Source of the DNA: Hyperoodon ampullatus
Taxonomy: Eukaryota > Chordata > Mammalia > Artiodactyla > Ziphiidae
Direction: 5' to 3'
NCBI GenBank assembly: GCA_949752795.1
Contig: OX457057.1
Span: forward strand, 159,069,980 to 159,133,979
Length of the DNA: 64,000 nucleotides
Shown: positions 1-13,500 of the stretch, in pieces
How positions within the stretch are numbered: position 1 is the stretch's first letter
Layout: each line of letters opens with the position of its first letter
Position numbers and translations under genes: made by a program
Notes under the pieces: generated by a model
Told to the model about the DNA's origin: nothing
What the model saw: the letters and a program-made list of their open reading frames with translations, nothing else
Databases searched by the model: none

Positions 1-2224
1 AGAAGCTGCTGCTTCCATGGGTAGGACTGAGTCAGGTTGGGGAGAGAGGCCACAAGTATAACTTTGAGGGAGTCCCTTAACATGAAAACACAAGGAATCA
101 GAAATAAGTATTCCCCCCAACAGTCAGGTGGAATTCAGACACAGGTCCACACGCCAAAGCATTAACTACATCAGTGGGCTTCATTCTAAGAGTTGCGTGC
201 AAAAATCACTTCTGTGCACTGAGTCCTGTGTTAAAAGGACTAAGGGACCTTTGATTTAAAGAAGCCCAGGGGTAAACTTTTCATTAATTGGATAACTTTC
301 TATATTCTTTCACTCATTTCAATACTTTCTGTGCACCTAGTCTGTAGGCCTTTGAGCCCATGACTAGGCAGGCTAAGATAAATGTCATGGTCCCTGTCCT
401 CAGGGAGCTCAAAGATTGACCAGCCATTCCTAAGTTATAGCTCCTGCCTCAACTTTCCTTTTCAGTATATCTTCCATTGATCAATTTTGCGCCTCCTGTT
501 AAAAACAAATAGGATTTCTACTTGGGGCTCCTATAGATGCACTCCATACCCTTCCCCATCTCTTGCCTTTACTTATGTTATTCCTTTTGCCTGGAATCCA
601 ATTCAATTAAGCATGAACATTGAGCATCTGCTCTTTTAGGACTGTGGGAGCTGGAGCTACAAAGAGGAACACTATCTGGCTATAGGACATTGTAAAGCTT
701 GGCCTTTAAATGTCTAAATCCTATCCACCCTTTAAGGTCCACTTCTTCTATGAAGCCTTCCCAGGTTTCCCAACGAGCCGTGCTCTCTGATCTTTGCCTC
801 CTTGGAAGTTTTTGAATTGTAGCTTTGAATGGTGCGTCTACCTGCCCATTGGTGACTCTTCAGCCACACTTACCTAGGGGAACACAATGGAAACACCCCA
901 TAATTCCATGATTCATCTCCATAGCAGAGTCCCTGAAAAGCTGATATTTCATTCTCTTGTCCCCAAATGTTGCTGCCTAGCATACAATGGGCAGGAAAGG
1001 ACAGAGTCAGTGATGGCAAAGGCTACTACTGGTTGGCCTACCCCTGCATCTAGTGTGACTCACTTTTGCTTTGTGGCTCCTGCCCTTCCTTCTTCATCTG
1101 GCTGTTGCCACGGCTGTCGGGTGTCCCTGCCTTCCCCTCACATCCTCCCACTGAAGCCTCTGCACTTCAAGTTTGAATAAACTCAGCCGCAGATGCCCTC
1201 GCCTTCCCCCAGAGCCCAGGACTTCAGCCTTTTCTGTCCATGCTCTCATCCCATCCCACAGTCCAAGACCTTCCCAGGAAGCCAGAGCTGCGCTGTCTTG
1301 GGCCCAGAGCCAGATTACATCTCAATGCAACCCTAGGGACTCCTTTGGGTTTTTCCAAGTTTAAACTCACCCAGTGTCTCACCAGACCAGGGAATATGAT
1401 CAGATCTTCCTTTTTTTCCTGCTGTGTATACAGGAGCGAGGAAGACGGGAGGGCCGCCTCTATTACAAAAGAAATTTTGGTTGGCAACATAAATTCAACT
1501 CAAACCAGCATGAATAAAAGGGGGACTTGGTCAGAGTATGGGGCATCCCATGGAATCTAGACAGGGATGCAGCCCAGCTGGCATCGGAAACAGTAAGCAG
1601 AGCTGTAGGGAACCCGGAAGCCCTGTTTCTCCTCCCCTCTGTTTCTCTCTGTGCACCTGCCGCAGCCTTTTCTCTTCTTGCAGACTGTTTTCCTCTGTTT
1701 CCCAGTTCACATGGCAAAAAATGCCTGGTAGCTCCATGTTTACATATCAGTCCTAACACAAAGACATGGAGAGGAACCCATTCTGTCTCTCAGTCTCAGG
1801 TCAAAAAACTCCCAGACTGACTGGCCCAAATTGATTTGGATGTGCTCCCTTGGGCCAAGGAGGCAAGCTCACTTTACCAGAACACAGCTTCTGCTGCAAC
1901 TGTGTGGAAACAGGAGGGGAAAGGGAAGTTTTTAGAGAAGGGGGTACTGGAGCCACAGTCCAGAAGGTGTCCCCCAGACCCTCTCATGGAGCACGTACTG
2001 ACAGGCTCTCCCTCTAGGAAACTAGTCCCCTACAATTCCGCATCCAGCCACCTGGACACTGGTGCTGGTAATATGCTTATTTATGGGTGCATCTTCTGGC
2101 CCACTCCCTACCCCCTCCTTAAGCTCCTGGAGGGCAGGGACAGGCTTAGTGGCAGCCCCCACCCCCGCCCCTCTGCCTATCCAGTGCCTGCACTTGGCAG
2201 ATGTCCCTAGTGGTTGCTGAGAGA
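1..2224. other. Intergenic, no gene seen
   Basis: Unique-looking DNA with an L2 relic at 535-830. Short overlapping frames near 890-1820 lie on both strands and lack splice logic or family similarity. RGS8 is the expected neighbour beyond this end, but none of its coding sequence is recognised. Confidence 0.6.
535..830 (+). mobile_element. L2 relic
   Basis: CCTTTTGCCTGGAATCC and CTTCTATGAAGCCTTCCC follow the LINE-2 3' consensus. Strongly diverged. Confidence 0.5.
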
Positions 2225-2430
2225 ATATAATACTTAAATGTACCAAGAATTGTTCTGAGCCCTGTACACACTAACTTATTTAATCCTTGAAATAACCCTA
2301 CGAGGTAGGAACATTTGAGGAGACCGAGGGGGTAAGCTGCATGTCCAAAATGACATAGTTAGTCGGTGGCTGAGTTAGGATTCAAACTCAGTTAGAGTGA
2401 CGCTCAGGTTCGGGATCCTAACCAGCAGAT
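2225..2430 (-). mobile_element. MIR relic, antisense
   Basis: TTATTTAATCCTTGAAATAA, ACGAGGTAGGAAC and GTTAGGATTCAAACTCAG are reverse-complement MIR core landmarks. Confidence 0.6.
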
Positions 2431-2796
2431 CCTACCAACATCTTCATGAGTGTTTGGTGAGTTTCTGCCTTGCTTCTCAGGTTTCTCAAGTGAGCCACAT
2501 CTGAATACACACACTGGCAGCAGTGACCCTGTGTAAGGGGGGCAGGGGGGTAGAAGTCAGGAATTTCTTGGCCCTCCCTTCTTAGGTAGAATTGGCTACT
2601 CTCTTTTATGCCCATGTCTTACCTGTATACATGTAGCACCCGTAACTCTTTCCTGTACTGATCTATTTATGTGTCTGTTTCACATATATGACCAGTGGGG
2701 CACATTTTTAATATTCACTTAACATACTTTTATTTTAAATAAAAATATTGCTGGGAAATGAGTTGTAAGTTATAGATGTAGAAAAAACACACTAGG

Positions 2797-2990
2797 GAAT
2801 TCCCTGGCAGTCCAGGGGTTAGGACTCCGTGCTCTCACTCTCAAGGGCCTGGGATCCATCCCTGGTCAGGGAACTAGGATCCCACAAGCCATGTGACATG
2901 GCCAAAAATAAATAAATCAATGAATAAATAAATACACAAATAAATAAGTAAATAGGCAAACATCATTATAAAAGAAAAAACACAATAAAA
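2797..2990 (+). mobile_element. CHRS-type tRNA-derived SINE
   Basis: Head GGGAATTCCCTGGCAGTCCA, a B-box-like GGGATCCATCCC and an AAATAAATAAAT tail. This is the short cetartiodactyl SINE in sense orientation, moderately diverged. Confidence 0.85.
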
Positions 2991-5900
2991 ACTGTCTTCT
3001 ATTCCCCTCCCCTCTGCCCCAGCTCCCTTTCCACAGAGAAAACCACTGTCAATGCAGCGTTAAGCTCTTTATCTGGTGATTTCCCCTATACTTCTAACTC
3101 ATGCCACTCCCTCTTGATTCATCAACTTTAGACGTCAGTTCTAGACTTCTCATGATGGTAGTGAGGATTCTAAACTCATGTACTTTCCCCTCTTGTCTTC
3201 TTCTAGGTCTCCCCAGTTTCTGGTTAACAATGCTTTTGTTATCATGATTGTATAGATATTGTTTACTGTTAAGCCAAATAATATATTTTAATTACATATC
3301 CATTACTGCACAATTTTTCCCCCTGGGATTAATAATTGCCTCTAATTTTCATCTGTTTAGTGTTCTATCAACACCTGGTTACATCTTCCCACGTGCTCCC
3401 ACAGCTGTAAAACACTGCCCAATGACACCTCCACATTGTCCAGTCTGTCAGATAATCCCCACAGCCCACTTCACAACCCCAGATGTCTCTCCTGGAGTCC
3501 TCTGACCCCCTTAGTAGGGAACAGTTGCTGTCTCAGTCTGCCATTTAGATGTTGTGGCCCTTTCCTTTGCTGACTCCCCGGGAATTCCTTTCACCTCTCT
3601 CGTCTCCTAATTCCCGTCTCCCAGCCCATCCTCTCTCTTCTTATTTTCTTGTTTTTGTTTCAATAAAGCACACTTTCTGGTAGTAGCTTTCTAAGAAAGG
3701 GTGCATGGGAGATAATTTTTGGAAACTTTTTTTACTAAAAATCTCATCTCTGCTCACCTTTGATTTGAGTGGTACAGAATTCCAGGTTGAAAATTGTTTT
3801 CACTTAGAACTTTGGAGGCGCTACTCTTGTTTTCCGTTTTCAATGTTGCTGTTAAGAAGAAGGATTATTTTGATTCCCGTGTATCATTTGTGGTCTCCCT
3901 CACCCTGGTTTCTCAACTTATAGGATCTTTTTTGTTTGTTTCAGCGTTCTGAATTTACAATGATGTGGGGCTTTTTCCATTCATGTGAGCATGTAGTAGG
4001 CCTTGCCAATTTGGAGAAGACTCATGCTTCAATTTGGGGATGGTTTGCTTATATTATTTCTTTGATGATTTCTTCCCCATTGTCTTCTCTGTTTTTTTTT
4101 TTTTTTTTTTCTGGCAGTCCTATTAGTTAGAAATGACACTCCTTGGTTTTATCCCCTAATGGTCTTATTCACTTTTTTTATTGTCCTTTGCTTTATCTTT
4201 TTTCCTACTTTCTGGGAGATTTCCTCAACATTGCCTTTGGACACTTCTGTTGGTTGTTTTTGTTTGTTTGTTTTGCTCTTGTAGTTTTGATTGCCAAGAG
4301 CTTGTATTTTTTTCTCTGATTAGTCCTCAGAAAGCAAAATTCAGTTCTTACTTCCTGATGCAATATTTTCTCCTACTTGTCTGAGGATATTAATGATGGG
4401 TTTTGTTTTGTTTTGTTTACTTTTTCTTCCATTCCCTGCATTGTTTCTGTTTCTCCCAGGTTCCATGTTATTATTTGTTTTAGTCTCTCTCTTTCATGTT
4501 TGAGACTTTGCTCTAAGGTCTGGTGATCCTTGGTTTTTCCCTCACATTTAAGAGTGAAGCACTAAGAATGTGACTAAAAGCTCTACGTGCGTAAGTGGGG
4601 CTTTTTCTGTGGGAAACCCCAAATGTCAGCATCTGTAAGTCTCCTCTCTGGAGCACTCTGACCTCTCCATTGGAAAGTGATTCCCCTGGGGCTGGGCCAG
4701 GAAAGAATAAACAGCTGCTGGGTCATCAAAGCAGAGGAGGCCTGGGACCTGTTCTCCACGGGTGTCCCCAGGGAGGCAGCAAGACCCTGAGAGTCATGGC
4801 CGGGAGGGCAAGGGGTCCATAGACAGTACTTCCAAAGGTTGCTGTTCAGCAAGAGAAGTTACGAAGCAGCAGCTGCTGCTGGACCTGACTGTGGATGGGG
4901 ATTGTGGCTGTCTGAGGAAAAACCTGAGTGGACAGAGGACCAAGGACAAAAGAGGGCCACTCACTCCCACTACCTGATGCCTCAGTGTTGTATGAAGCCT
5001 TATCACCCTGGTAACATTTCATGGAGAGGTACCTAGGTAGGTCTGATTTCTTGTTTTGTTTTTGCTTCTCTAGCAGTTTGCAGAATGGGTGCTCAAATTG
5101 AGAAATAATTAGGTTAACCTATAGGAAATAAAGAAAATAGTAAAAAAAAAAAAAGAAAATAGTAGGTTGAGGACATGGATTCACAGCTGGTATGTGTACA
5201 TTTGCAGATAAATCAACACCAAGTGTACCACATAATGATGACATAAAATAAATTCCTAGACCCCAAATGCAGGAGTTCTGGATAGGCTTCTGTTGGCTCC
5301 CTGGCATCCCTCAGCCTCTCATAGTAAGTCTAACCTGAATCCATCATCGGAGGAAGCTAAAGAATGATTCTACCCTGTACCATCCCACTCATATATCATC
5401 AGGGAATCGCCAACCCTCCAATGGGAAAGTCAGATCAATGCAGCTGAAACTGCTGACATATTTGGAGAGAATGTCAATCCTTTAGCTTAGGAATCACACA
5501 TGTGTGTGCACACATGTACACATGCAAACACATACGGACTGGGTTCCTAACTCAAGTGATCGGGGGAGAGATGAGGGAACCATTGGGCTCATTTCCAGTC
5601 CAATTCCTGCCCAGAACTCTCCAGGCAGAGCCTCAGTGCCTCTGGAGATGTAATCGCAGTCCCAAACAGGTGTCAGGTGCAGCTGGGGGCCAGCCCGACT
5701 TCTTAGAGTCTGACAGTTCCAGAAAGACAGGGTGGAGAAGAGAGATGGTGGCAGGGCATGGAGGCACACAAGAGGGCGGTGATGGGGACTGGGCTCCCTC
5801 CTGAGCATTGGTGAGAAACAACCCTCCCTCCCTCCCCTCCCTCACCTCCCTGAGAGCCCCAGGGCTGAGGCAATGTGTCACCATATTTTCATTTATTCTG

Positions 5901-6677
5901 CTAAGTTTTGTCTTGGGGAAGTGAAAGACAAATCTCCAGAGGTTTGCGTGTTTGATTCACACCTAACACGGCCGCTGTCTATGGCCAGGGGAAGTACTGC
6001 TGTGCAGATTTCTAGCAGCAGACTGAGATTGGGTCTTCAACTTTACAGCTGTTTTGCCTGTCTTGTTGGGCCTTGGGGAAGAGTGTCGATGATGCAATGC
6101 CAGCCCTCCTTGCTAGGGATGACTCAGCACTTTGGGAAAATAGAAACCTGGCCCAGGGGAGAGCACTTAGCTAGGAGTGGCAGCAACCTGTTCATCATAC
6201 CCATAGGTGAGATGCTGCTCTCTTAGATGTATGCAGTTGTGTTAGAATAATACTTTGTGCTCATCTCAAAGGGCCTTAACCAGAGAGCTTCATTAAAATC
6301 TCATGAGAGCCTCATGAAATATACAAAAAACTCCGTGCTCTGTATTTCAAAGAGAGAAACTGAGTCCTGAATGGCCAGCTGGGTGGCCCACGAGTAACCA
6401 GTAACAAAAAGAGCAAGAAATTCATTTCACTGTCATTGCCTCTCTCTTTCTCTCTCCAGATTAATTAATTTAACCAAATTACCCATTTTAAAAGTACTGA
6501 TTTATTACCACACCTCTAAGTATATACATGCAATCTGATGAATAAAAACTAAGAAGAAAAAATCCAGTTCACAATACGAATGTCTTTGGGGATGATCTTT
6601 CTTATCAAAAAACTCTTTTTTTTCACTTTATAAGATGATTTCCCTTGTGAGTCCATTCATGGTGAGCTTCGCTGGTA
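2991..6677. other. Intergenic, no gene seen
   Basis: T-rich from about 3600 to 4560 and possibly an old antisense LINE. A CA/TG-rich stretch with alternating CACACATGTGTGTG lies near 5496-5530. No coding exon, RNA gene or recent SINE is recognised. Confidence 0.55.
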
Positions 6678-6917
6678 CATTTATTTATTTTTATTATTAT
6701 TATTTTTAACATCTTTATTGGACTATAATTGCTTTACAATGTTGTGTTAGTTTCTGCTGTATAACAAAGTGAATCAGCTATACATATACATATATCCCCT
6801 CCCGCTTGCGTCTCCCTCCCACCCTTTATATCCCACCCCTCTAGATGGTCACAAAGCACCGAGCTGATCTCCCTATGCAGCTATGCGGCTGCTTCCCACC
6901 AGCTATCTATTTTACCT
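6678..6917 (-). mobile_element. L1 3' end, antisense
   Basis: An AT-rich tail side near 6678, followed by the reverse complement of the L1 3' region (ACATCTTTATTGGACTATAA, then TTGTGTTAGTTTCTGCTGTA). This is a 5'-truncated LINE-1 copy on the minus strand. Confidence 0.85.
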
Positions 6918-8884
6918 TGCAAAGAGGTAGTAAGCCCGAGAGATGATGTCTGTAAAGGATTTGCATATAATAGGCACTCCAAATTAGTAGCTATTATTTT
7001 TATTGGAAGAGAGGCTGAAATCCCATCAAGAGGAAAGAGAAAGGCTGCCATCAGCCAAAGTGTGTTTGGAGGGGGGCGGACTTCAATAAAGAGTGGATGG
7101 ATAGTCAGCCCTAAGCTCAGGTCTGCATACTCAGCAGCAATTGGACCGGTGCCAGAAGCTGCCTGTATCTGCCCAGCACAGCTTGGAATTTTGCATCAGA
7201 AGCAGCAGGGTGCCAGTTAGGTACCCTCATCTGGGACTCTTGAGTCAGGAGCTGGTGATGCAAAGAAATGGGGTGGGGGAGACTCCACTTTGAGGTTAGT
7301 GGTGGCCGTAGCCTCTGGTTTCCAGGGGCAGCGGAGCCAGCAGGGGGGTTCTGGGGAGTTCCAGCGCTGGCTGTGGAGCGGGCTGAGACATCTAGCCTTC
7401 AGCCGTGGCACCTTGTTGGTGCTCATCAGAGTGGTTCTGTGGAGGGATATTCGGCCACCGAGCCTCCCTTTGTTCTTGTCTGTGTTCGGGGACTCCCTGA
7501 AAATTCTGTAGGCTACCCCAAACTCCCTTCAATAATTTTTTTCTCTTTAAGTCAGAGACAGTCCATTTCCATCCTTAGCAACAGAAACTTGACCAGGACA
7601 TCTTTCCGACCACCTTACTTAAAGTAGGTCCCCCTTTGCTCACTGTTTCCTTTATTGCTTTCGTCACTGTTCATCATTATTTTACCAATTTGATGCTTGT
7701 TCCTTATTTCTCTTCCCCTTCCGGATGTAAGCTGCCTGAGGGCTTCATCTGCCGTCCTCTGGGGTCCATCCACAGCCAGGCTCCTGGAAGCTGTTTGGCA
7801 CAGCATCCTGGCTATGCCCACAGACGCCGGGGCCAGCCTGCCTGGGTCTGAACCATGGCATTGCCACTGTGAGATTTCAGACCTCCATGTGTCTTGGCTT
7901 CCCTAACAGTAAAGCAGGGATAATAACAGTTCCTGTGTACAGTTGTTGTGAGGATTAAATGAGGGCACATATGAGAAGAGTGCCCGGCACACAGTGTTCA
8001 TGGATGGACTTAGGAGAAATCCAAATAAGAAGGCAGCTGCTTTTCAGGATTTGATGATCTTTGTCCCATTGCTTTAACCTTCACTCTCAGTGGAGAACCC
8101 CTTTCCTAGGGTTAGGCTGAGTTTATCAGATTGAAATTTGGGGTCCAGAACCAAGGGCCCAGTCTTCGACGTGCTCTCATCTTTTGAGTATTTCATGCTG
8201 CCCCTGTTTTGTTACATAAGCATCCCAAACCTGGGTGCTCAGAGCCTGGGAAGCCAAGCTTCTCTGAACCACTGAGTCTTGGCCCGCTGTCTCCTTCCTC
8301 AGAGGCCTCTCACTGTCCTTCCCCAGCCTGCTGGGGCTAGTGGGACAGCCACTGCTTCTAGGAAGAGCTGCTCCTTTTGGGATCCCCAGGCCTTGGATGA
8401 TACAGGAACATCGGGGCAGAGCCTTTCACCCAGACAGGCTGTGGCAGGGCAGCCACCTGAAACATCACATTCCTGGATGACTGCTTTTCTCCAGAACCAG
8501 TGTGTTACTTTTTTTTTTTTTTTTTTTAGTGTGTTACTTTTTCCATGGTCTTGGCTCTTCCAGCGCAGAGGGCTGGATGCCACGTGAGCCATCCATTTCT
8601 CGGTGTCTGCTGCCAAAGTCCCCTGATGGTGCAACCGAGCCTGGGGCTACGAGCCCAGATGTTTGCTGCTCTATTTTAAGATTCCTAGTTCTGTCTGTTT
8701 CCCAGAACTTGTCAATTGGTCAGAGGAAAGGGAAAGCGGGGGTGGGAAAAGATGAGGCCCAAGCCACAGTGGCTCATTCCTTCCAGCTGGGTGGAAATTC
8801 CCATCCCTCAATGAAGCGAAGCACCGCCCTCCAGCCCCAGACAGAGTGACTCAGAATTCTTCACTGGTCCTGGCCACGACAAAA
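6918..8884. other. Intergenic, no gene seen
   Basis: Contains one MIR relic (7835-8010) and a T-run near 8511-8527. No coding exon is recognised. Confidence 0.55.
7835..8010 (+). mobile_element. MIR relic, sense
   Basis: TGGGTCTGAACCATGGCATT, GCAGGGATAATAACAGTTCC, GTGAGGATTAAATGAG and GTGCCCGGCACACAGT: MIR landmarks in order. Confidence 0.7.
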
Positions 8885-9070
8885 AAGTCTTGTTCATTTT
8901 AATAACAGAAATGAGGAGAGTACCGCATTATTTGTGTAAATCTTAGACTTCTCAGAGCACAGTCACACACTTTCCCAAACAGAGGCACAGAGAGGTTGGT
9001 CATTGCCCACGGTCACACAGCTGATTAGTCACGGAACTGGTCACAGAGGCTAGATCTCCTGAGTTTTAAA
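8885..9070 (-). mobile_element. MIR relic, antisense
   Basis: AGAGGCACAGAGAGGTTGGT and CACGGTCACACAGCTGATTA: the MIR core on the minus strand. Confidence 0.6.
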
Positions 9071-9435
9071 CTGTTTTCTGCCGTTCAGTAAACAGCCATT
9101 TATTATCTTTCCCCATGCCAAGGTGCCTTCCCGTGCTTGTCAGCATCCATGTGATAGAGAACGTAGCCCGGGGGCTGGTCTATGGTAATTCCCAAGACTT
9201 CCTGTTCCTATGGCTTATTGCTTCTCAACCTCACAGGAGAGGACATTCATTCATGCAAATGAACAGTTATTGTGTGCCTGCTGTGTGCAACTACTGTGCT
9301 TTTGCAGGTTCACAATTTGCAGAAGAGAAAGTTGTTAACTGCAAAATTAGAATAAAATGTAGTAAAGTGCTGTGTTGTTGGCAAACACAGAATGTTTAGG
9401 GAACACAATGAAAGGGGTAATTCACTTTGTTGGGG

Positions 9436-9562
9436 GGAATTCCCTGGCACCCCCGTGGTTAGGACTCCACGCTTTCACTGCTGAGGGCGAGGGTTTAATC
9501 CCTGTTCAGGAAACTAAGATCCCACAAGCTGCGCAGCCAATAAACAAACAAACAAACAAACA
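9436..9562 (+). mobile_element. CHRS-type SINE
   Basis: GGGAATTCCCTGGCA head, a degraded B box, and an (AAAC)n tail ending near 9562, sense orientation. The flanking text ACTTTGTTGGGG occurs on both sides (about 9424 and 9562), a likely target duplication. Confidence 0.85.
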
Positions 9563-9616
9563 CTTTGTTGGGGCCAATGAGGACAAATCACAGATGAGGT
9601 GGTTTTTCCCGCAACT

Positions 9617-9803
9617 TAAAAAAATGTTTTTGTTGAAGTGTAGTTGATTTACAATGTTGTGTTAGTTTCAGGTGTACAGCAAAGTGATTCAGTTATATAT
9701 ACATAAAGAATATATATACATTTTTTTCAGATTTTTTACCATGATAGGTTATTACAAGATATTGACTATAGTTGCCTGTGCTATACAGTAGGCCCTTGTC
9801 TCC
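9617..9803 (-). mobile_element. L1 3' end, antisense
   Basis: Reverse complement of the L1 3' terminus (GTAGTTGATTTACAATGTTG, GTGTACAGCAAAGTGATTCA). It is interrupted or abutted on its right by a CHR SINE. Confidence 0.82.
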
Positions 9804-9807
9804 CAAT

Positions 9808-10021
9808 TTTTTTTTTTTTTTTTTTTTTTTTGCGGTACGCGGGCCTCTCACCGTTGTGGCCTCTCCCGTTGCGGAGCACAGGCTCCGGACGCGCAGGCTC
9901 AGTGGCCATGGCTCACGGGCCCAGCCGCTCTGCGGCATGTGGGATCTTCCCGGACCGGGGCACGAACCCGTGTCCCCTGCATCGGCAGGCGGACTCTCAA
10001 CCACTGCGCCACCAGGGAAGC
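9808..10021 (-). mobile_element. CHR-2 type SINE, antisense
   Basis: A poly-T tract, then GCGGTACGCGGGCCTCTCAC through to CACCAGGGAAGC, the reverse complement of a nearly full-length CHR-2 element. The open frames across it on both strands are SINE artefacts. About 45 bases to its right (10022-10066) resemble the head of an older antisense SINE. Confidence 0.93.
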
Positions 10022-10315
10022 ACAGAAGGCAAAGTCTTAACCACCGGACTGTAGGGGAAGTCCCGAAAGTACCATTCTTAGAGTGGATGGATGTTCTAGG
10101 TGATGAGTGTGGCTCCAGGGTCAAAAGCTGCCGGGATTGAAGGGCTGGCTCCTCCTGAACTGAGCCTTGGAAGCTGAAAGCCCTGTTCCTGTTCCCAAGA
10201 AGGGAAGACCAGACTGAATTAAAAGAGAAGGAAGGTAAACCTTCAACTCTCAAATCCTCTTAGAGGTGCGGCTGTGAGTGTTTGGAACCCAGGGCAGGAA
10301 AGAGCTTTCTGCAAC

Positions 10316-10350
10316 TCTGGAGGGGGCGAGGAGGGGGCGAGGAGGGGGCT
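10316..10350 (+). repeat. G-rich tandem repeat (possible G-quadruplex)
   Basis: About three copies of GAGGAGGGGGC in a row. Four or more G-runs of at least four bases within 35 bases fit the G-quadruplex pattern. Intergenic. Confidence 0.7.
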
Positions 10351-10369
10351 GTCTACACAGTACGTGGCT

Positions 10370-10560
10370 CACTGCGTGGGTGCCGGCATCAGACGACCCG
10401 GTATCAAACCAGGGCTCTGCCCTCTTGTCCCTTCTTCAGTTAGCCTCTCTATGCCTCGGTTTCCCCATCTGTAAAGCCACAATAGTAGGCATACCTTCCG
10501 CAGAGGTTAGCGTGAGGATGAGATGAGATGAGAAGAACCATAAATGTGGAGCACAGAGAA
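10370..10560 (+). mobile_element. MIR relic, sense
   Basis: ATCAAACCAGGGCTCTGCC, TGCCTCGGTTTCCCCATCT and GTGAGGATGAGATGAG follow the MIR order. Confidence 0.6.
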
Positions 10561-13500
10561 TGCTCGCTTCACGTAGCAATTGTCATCACCATTGCTGCCG
10601 CCCGGGGGTTCGGGAAGCCTGGGGATTCGGATCCAACAGGTTCTCCTGTAGCCCACACCGGAGCAGCACAGCCACGTGGTGAGTGGAGAGGGAGTGGCTC
10701 GCCGGGGCTCAGCCACACAGCCCAGCGCGTGTCTCCCCTGTCCAGATGTCCGGGGCCCATTAGGCAGAGCTAATTTCTTTCTCGGCAAAACATCACGCAG
10801 CCTCCCGCTGCGCTCTTCCCTCTGTCCACCTGGGCCTGTTTCTAGGACATCTGCTATGTCAGGAGCTGATGGCCGGGGAGCTTGTGAAAGGATCATCTGT
10901 TCCCATGGCTCCCCCCGCCCCCTTCCCTCCCACCCCAGCTCTGTCGGCCCCAGCCTCCCGTGGCTCAGACAGCCGGCCACGTTCCTCCCTTCGCTCGGGG
11001 AGCTGCGGGCACAGCGTAAGGAGGCACGTTTCCTCCCAACTTGTTACGGAGGAACAGCTAGGGTTGATGCTTTGTCAAGCCTCCTGCTTTCCCACAAGAT
11101 TGCTTTTCCTCTGTGCCCCTCCTTCAACCCTCCCCACCCGCTCCTATTCTCTCCCTATAGAAATGGGGGTTCGTGGACTGTGACTCAAAACAGGGCAGGT
11201 CCCAAACTCCCAGGAGATGGCAAACAACTCCTGTGGCTGTGACTTGACATCTCTGCACGTGTGTGAGACGTTCACATGCCGGGGCTTGCTGTGTGAGCAG
11301 TCCTCGTGTGTCATCTGCGGCCTGTGTAAGCACCTACATATATCCCTATCTAGGGCAGCGGGGAGAAATGGCCTGAAGTAGCAGCCAGGGGCCAGGGGGA
11401 ATGCTGCTCAGAGTCAAGAGGGCGGGGCATTGAGCAGCCCTGCGTCCGGATCTGCTGGACAGAACTGGGTTTCAATCTTGGCACCTCTGTTCACTGAGTG
11501 TGTCACTGTGGGTAGATTACTTACCCACGCTGTCGGTTTCTCCATCTGGAAAGCACTGAGCTCAGTGTTGGGTCATGGGGGCCCTGCAAATGGCATGTCC
11601 CTTCCTCCAAGACAAGGTCTAGAGCAGGGCCAGGTGTTAGCCAGCTGCAAGCAGCTGAAATCTGTTCTTACTACCAAACACAGCATCTCCCTAGCACCTG
11701 CGTCTCTGGAATACCTAGGAGAGGGGGAAAGGCGGCAAGGTGTGCCAGGAGCTCTCCTTACTGAAGACCTTCAGAGAGATGGGACGAAGTGGCACAGTTC
11801 TGTGTGTGTTTGGTGCCCTGTTTCCAACTCGAGCTGGGCTCTGGAATGACGGATGTGTGCCAGACTTTCCCTGGCTTTGTGCCGGCTTGCCTGCACTGGG
11901 GGACTCCACCAGCCCCAGTGGGGGCCATGTGAGGGAGGTGCATAATAATAAATTTCATTGCGTAAGGCAGCCTGTCTGTGACCGAATTCCAGAAAGTCAT
12001 CAGGTTGAAGTTCAGCCAAGAGTGTCTGCGATCCCAAGGAGCCTGGAGAGGCTGAGCTGACAATGGCTCTCCAATGACATCCACCGTGTCCAGTGGGACG
12101 CACTCCTTCTTTCCTCATCCAATATTTCATGACTATCTATATTATGCCCGACACTGAGCTAGGTACAAATTCCAGGTTCCAGGCCACCCTGAAGCCATTT
12201 CAGACCTGCCCAGGTGAGCACCTACATCTCAAAGGCAGCTTTCCAACCGAGGAGAGCACACGAAGTGTCTCTAGAACCAGGGATGGACTGGTGTGCTGAG
12301 CTTTCCTAAGAAATGAAGGTGGGCGGGCTGGGATTTAAAATGCTGCTTGCAGAGGTTTCCGTCTCTGAGGGCCTTTCAGTCCCCTGTCCGCCACCCCCCT
12401 CCCAGCCACGTGGTTTGAGAGTAAAACAATGTTTCAGTTAGGCCATTTGCTTCCCAGAGAGCAGGGGGCCTTCTCCTTGCCCAGAGCATTGCCTATCAGT
12501 GTTGGTGGCTGCCCCGGCCGGTGCATATGGTAGAGGGAGTGAGTTGGTCAGAAGCCCCCTCTCCTCCCCAACCAGGGGGTGGCGTCTGTTAGATTCCCCC
12601 AGTGCCTCTTTCCTGCCTGGAGTGAGACACAAGCCGGCAGGCAATACCTGCCTCACGTCCCAGATCTGGAATCCAAAAGTCTTCACTCCTCAGTCCAGGA
12701 AAGAACAGGGAATTGGAAATGTAAGTTTCACCTTTCAGTCGTTTGCAAATCCCAGGCCTCACTCTTTTGCCCCCTCTAATCTTTCATTCTACAGGGGCTT
12801 CTCAGGGCCTTGGAAGATTATTAAATGAGAACAATCCAGATTTTTACAAACTTTGTTTCCAAGACTCAGTGAGTAGAAGTGAGATGCTCTCAGAAAAATG
12901 ACATTCGTGACAAAAGAAGTGAAAAAGGGGATGGGGAGGGAGGTTGAAACAGAGGAAGACAGAAACCCAGGGCGCTTAGGTAACCCTCCTCTTTTGGAAT
13001 TGGCAGTATTAGGGTGGGGGGGGGCTGATTTATTGCCACTGATTTCGTTGATACTTTAGGGAATGAATCAATATGCGAGCACATGCAAGTGAAAGCTGAG
13101 GTAGCACGCTGCAGGGGGACCCTGGACACTGGGAGAATTCAGGATTCAAGGCAGGCAGTCTGGTTGGGGTGTGGGGTAAAGCAGACCATCACAGCCAGGC
13201 AGGCAAGGCCACCTGCATGGGGGAGACCACAAAACACCAAGCACAGGGCCTGTGAAGGGCCACGGCCCGCATGCAGCGGAGAAAGCATTAACCCCAGAGG
13301 CTCCATCTACCAGCAAGAGGATGAAGAGGAACACATGTTTCCAGGGCCCACACATCCCAAAGGCTTTGGGAACTGGAGCTCTGGCTCCCTTGAAAGCTGC
13401 CCCTGGGCTCTTTCCAAGGTGGGAACCAGGATCCTCCATGAGCAAAGAGGGCTTGGGAAGCACAGCTGGGAAGGGGGGCGCGGCAAAGCAGCTGAATTGA

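Noticed and set aside
9693..10253. 186-residue minus-strand open frame
   Set aside because: It runs through an antisense CHR-2 SINE and an L1 3' end. The recurring peptide [18 protein letters not shown] is the SINE head in translation and appears at every CHR copy in the window.
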